NCBI RefSeq assembly: GCF_004000745.1 | Contig: NZ_BILV01000043.1 | Span: 1-53,731 of the forward strand | Length of the DNA: 53,731 bases | Origin: Paenibacillus barengoltzii NBRC 101215 | GTDB lineage: Bacteria > Bacillota > Bacilli > Paenibacillales > Paenibacillaceae | Direction of reading: 5' to 3' | In this document: positions 51,477 to 53,731 of the stretch, one piece after another | Layout of the letters: the number at the start of each line of letters is the position of its first letter | How positions within the stretch are numbered: the stretch's first letter is position 1 | Made by a program: the position numbers and the translations under genes | Notes under the pieces: generated by a model | What the model saw: only the letters and a program-made list of their open reading frames with translations | Told to the model about the DNA's origin: nothing | The model's database searches: none

Positions 51477-51899
51477 CTACTTCTGTTGCCTTAACGCCGC
51501 AACCGCAGCCGTTGTGAAACTAGCCAGCTTGTCCGGCAAGCGATGGAGCGGGAACCAGTCGATCGCCCCGATCGCGCCCCCTTCCTCCATATTCCGCAGC
51601 TCGCCGCCAACAATCTCCGCTTCGTAAATCACCGAGACCCAATGCTCTGCCTTTTCCGGTCGGATCGTCTCTGCCGTACACAGTACCCCAATGACTGCGA
51701 TGTCGAGGTTCACCTCTTCTTTGATTTCCCGCACAACGCCGTGCTCCATCGTCTCATAGATATCGATTTTGCCGCCGGGGATGCTCCAAGTGTCCTTTTC
51801 CGGCTCCCGATTACGCAGCACCATCAGAATCTCTCCCCGATCATTCCGAATGACCGCGCCCACCCCTAATCGGGGAACAGCCAGCTCTGTCGTCTTCAT
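51477..51899 (-). CDS. Nudix hydrolase
   Basis: About 140 residues if ATG 51899 is used (GGAGGG just ahead); ATG 51929 would add ten residues. Nudix box spans about 45-67: 'GGKIDIYETMEHGVVREIKEEVNLD', where the usual Gly in the last position is Val. It cleaves nucleoside diphosphate linkages with Mg2+. ADP-ribose- or oxidised-nucleotide-like substrates are possible; none can be singled out. Single gene between two terminators. Confidence 0.87.
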   Translation of the reverse strand: MKTTELAVPRLGVGAVIRNDRGEILMVLRNREPEKDTWSIPGGKIDIYETMEHGVVREIKEEVNLDIAVIGVLCTAETIRPEKAEHWVSVIYEAEIVGGELRNMEEGGAIGAIDWFPLHRLPDKLASFTTAAVAALRQQK

Positions 51900-51973
51900 C
51901 CACCCTCCACCTCTCATGTCATCGTTCAAGCCATTGCCTGGGTTCTATTATAAAGCAAAATATCTGAAGCGGA

Positions 51974-52022
51974 AGAAAAAACACCCCGTTCCTCCGAAAA
52001 AATTGAGAGAAACGGGGTGTTC
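51974..52022 (-). terminator. Terminator of the chemoreceptor gene
   Basis: ACACCCCGTT (51981-51990) pairs with AACGGGGTGT (52011-52020). On the minus strand it is followed by TTTTTTC, 16 bases after the receptor stop. Confidence 0.9.
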
Positions 52023-52037
52023 TTGGTGGCTATCAAC

Positions 52038-53731
52038 TTAGAACTTAAATTGTCCCACCATCCGATGCAAATCGTCGGCGATCTCTTTCATCTCGACGGC
52101 CGAAGCGGACACCTGCTCCATGCTGGCGAGTTGCTCTTCGGTAGAAGCCGAGATTTCCTCAGTCGATGCCGTAGATTCCTGGGCGATGGAGGAGATGTTT
52201 TCGATGGTGCCGATCACTTCGTTTTTGTCGCTGTTTACTTGCGTGATGCCTTCGATCAGCTCTTGCATGCCTGCAATCATCTGATGGATCGTCTGATCGA
52301 TTTGCCGGAACGCTTGTCCCGTCTCCCGCGACACCTCGCTCGTCCGAGTAATGACTTCGGTCCCCTGGTGCATATACTCCCGGGTCTTCTCAACCGCAGC
52401 AGCCACGTCCCGCACCATCTCCTCGATCCCCTGCACCGAACCTGTCGTTTGTTCCGCCAGCTTGCGAATTTGCTCCGCCACTACCGCAAAGCCCCGACCT
52501 TGTTCGCCAGCCCTTGCACTTTCGATCATAGCGTTCAGCGCCAATAAGTGTGTTTGCTCGGCAACCGCCTTAATCACGGTCGTCACCTGGGTGATCGACT
52601 GCGATTTGTCGCTCAGGTCGTTCACCTGCTCCTCGATGTTCACGCTGACTTCGGCGTTTTCACGGATCGCCTTCTGCAATAGTTTCATGCTGTTCAGCGT
52701 GGTTTGGTTGGCTTCCTGCGTCTCTTCAATACTTGCCTTCATCTGATCTGCCCGCGCGGTCAGGGCAAGAATCTCTTCAGCCAAGCTATGCAATCGCTCA
52801 AACCCCTCCTGCGCATTCACCGCAAGATCGCTGGATCCTGTCGCCAGCGCATTCGTCGCCGTTGAAATCTCCTTCGCCGCCTGTGAGCTCTCCCCAATCA
52901 TCAACGAGAGCTGCTGCGAACCATGGGTGACTTGGCCGGCACGGAGCTGGATGTTCTCCATCATCCCGCCCAGCTTGCTGCGCATATGGGCTAGATCCTC
53001 GGCCATTTTGCCGATTTCATCCTGACTATGATGGTGAAATTCTTCGGTAAAATCCCCTGCGGCATATCGTTTGATACATTTGGACATCATCGTAATCGGA
53101 CGGATCATCCGATGTCCCATAAATAGGCCCAAGACAATCGCGAGCAGCATAATCAAAAGCGAAATGCCGATGGTTTCGATCAACGCGTCGCGGATTTGCT
53201 CGTTCATGCTTTCCAGCGAAATCCCCACATTTAATGCGCCGGAAAGCTCCTGGTTATAGGTAAATTCGGTCGAAATATTATAAACCTTCTCACCGCTGGC
53301 CATCTTTAGCATTTTGCCCGTTGTCTCTTGGTTCGCAACAATGGTGGTCAAATCCACGTCTGACTTCGTGACCGAGGCAGAAGTGACAGCGTCTACTTCC
53401 TTTGCGGACTTCCCTGGAAGTTGACTGTTATCCGATACGATCAAATTCCCTTGGGGATCAAAAAGAGAGACATAAACGAGGTTCCCGTTGCCTTCCTCCA
53501 TGATGATTTGGAACATCTTCTGCAGCTGCTCCATATCCAACATTTCATTGCTGATAATTTCGCGTTTAATATTCGTCACCAGGGTAGTCCCGTCGCTCTT
53601 CATCTGACTGGTCATGGATCGTTGGACCTCGTAATAGGACACCAGTGTGAAAGAAACGGCACAAATCGTCATAAGCAGCACAATCATTCCAAGCATTTTG
53701 CCGGTTAGCGAATGGAACCTGAATCTCTTAG
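52038..53731 (-). CDS. Methyl-accepting chemotaxis protein, N-terminus outside window
   Basis: At least 552 residues. The frame is open through the right edge and reads [19 protein letters not shown], so the ATG at 53696 (no ribosome site) is probably internal and the true start lies beyond the window. First membrane helix at ~1-20 of the visible ATG frame, extracytoplasmic sensor ~30-165, second helix ~170-195, HAMP ~195-250, then a long MA signalling helix with the conserved hairpin tip '[23 protein letters not shown]'. It modulates CheA activity in response to an unknown ligand. Confidence 0.93.
   Translation of the reverse strand, partial: KRFRFHSLTGKMLGMIVLLMTICAVSFTLVSYYEVQRSMTSQMKSDGTTLVTNIKREIISNEMLDMEQLQKMFQIIMEEGNGNLVYVSLFDPQGNLIVSDNSQLPGKSAKEVDAVTSASVTKSDVDLTTIVANQETTGKMLKMASGEKVYNISTEFTYNQELSGALNVGISLESMNEQIRDALIETIGISLLIMLLAIVLGLFMGHRMIRPITMMSKCIKRYAAGDFTEEFHHHSQDEIGKMAEDLAHMRSKLGGMMENIQLRAGQVTHGSQQLSLMIGESSQAAKEISTATNALATGSSDLAVNAQEGFERLHSLAEEILALTARADQMKASIEETQEANQTTLNSMKLLQKAIRENAEVSVNIEEQVNDLSDKSQSITQVTTVIKAVAEQTHLLALNAMIESARAGEQGRGFAVVAEQIRKLAEQTTGSVQGIEEMVRDVAAAVEKTREYMHQGTEVITRTSEVSRETGQAFRQIDQTIHQMIAGMQELIEGITQVNSDKNEVIGTIENISSIAQESTASTEEISASTEEQLASMEQVSASAVEMKEIADDLHRMVGQFKF

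Noticed and set aside
1..53731. tRNA, rRNA, CRISPR, riboswitch, transposase or prophage signals
   Set aside because: I looked for CCA-ended cloverleaf segments, repeat-spacer arrays, T-box or common riboswitch cores and recombinase genes and found none that I could support by eye; covariance-model searches would be needed to exclude them.

Overview
The window looks like a chromosomal segment of a spore-forming Gram-positive of the Paenibacillaceae (Paenibacillus or a close relative). The evidence is strong AGGAGG-type ribosome binding sites with frequent GTG/TTG starts, S-layer-homology (SLH) proteins, an LplABC-type sugar importer, YesN/LytS-type sugar regulators, a PucR regulator beside alanine dehydrogenase, and a CIRCE operator. 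Base composition is moderately GC-rich, apart from one clearly AT-rich islet near 27-29 kb. I see no rRNA, tRNA, CRISPR array, transposase or integrase.

Layout. 0.2-1.4 kb: a secreted phosphodiester glycosidase-like protein preceded by a repeat array. 1.6-9.8 kb: a D-xylose module made of the ABC importer xylFGH and a three-gene sensor operon (membrane-anchored XylFII-like binding protein, LytS-like kinase, YesN/AraC-type response regulator), with cre-like sites before both transcription units. 10-16.7 kb: metabolic singletons (Gfo/Idh/MocA oxidoreductase, SGNH hydrolase, CYTH phosphatase, amidohydrolase plus acetylxylan-esterase-like hydrolase, HAD phosphatase). 16.8-20.2 kb: a small SLH protein, a MATE exporter and an aldo/keto reductase, the last two linked by a 3 x 20-bp repeat. 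20.4-26.8 kb: an alanine/D-alanine locus: alr, adeR, ald, ddl and a MocR-type regulator that resembles DdlR. 26.9-29.1 kb: an AT-rich islet with a chymotrypsin-fold secreted protease and a divergent lipoprotein, bounded by two copies of the htpG 3' end plus terminator. 29.1-31.1 kb: htpG with a sigma-A promoter and a perfect CIRCE element. 31.1-33.6 kb: a KinB-like kinase overlapping a membrane-tethered PstS-like binding protein. 34.2-41.3 kb: a sugar-uptake locus (LacI regulator, binding protein, two permeases, PHP hydrolase) next to a cytoplasmic GH29 alpha-L-fucosidase. 41.5-47 kb: a coiled-coil hypothetical protein and a very large Vpr-like SLH-anchored subtilase. 47.2-49 kb: a ferredoxin/flavodoxin-NADP reductase under a Fur-box promoter, a 57-codon ORF and a YqkB-like Fe-S family protein. 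49.2-53.7 kb: aldo/keto reductase, MFS exporter, Nudix hydrolase and a chemoreceptor that runs off the right edge.

How the parts fit. Three loci serve plant-polysaccharide use: xylose sensing and import, ester removal, and fucosylated glycan uptake and cleavage. The 20-27 kb block joins alanine catabolism to D-alanine supply for peptidoglycan, with two dedicated regulators. Surface functions are spread through the window: an SLH protease, an SLH/PrcB-like protein and a secreted protease islet.

The most unusual signals are structural: the duplicated htpG tail around the protease islet, the 20-bp repeat that creates a chain of overlapping stop/start mini-ORFs, a dispersed repeat with about 54-bp period present at both 0.1 and 12.9 kb, and two related inverted-end elements at 10.0 and 34.0 kb.
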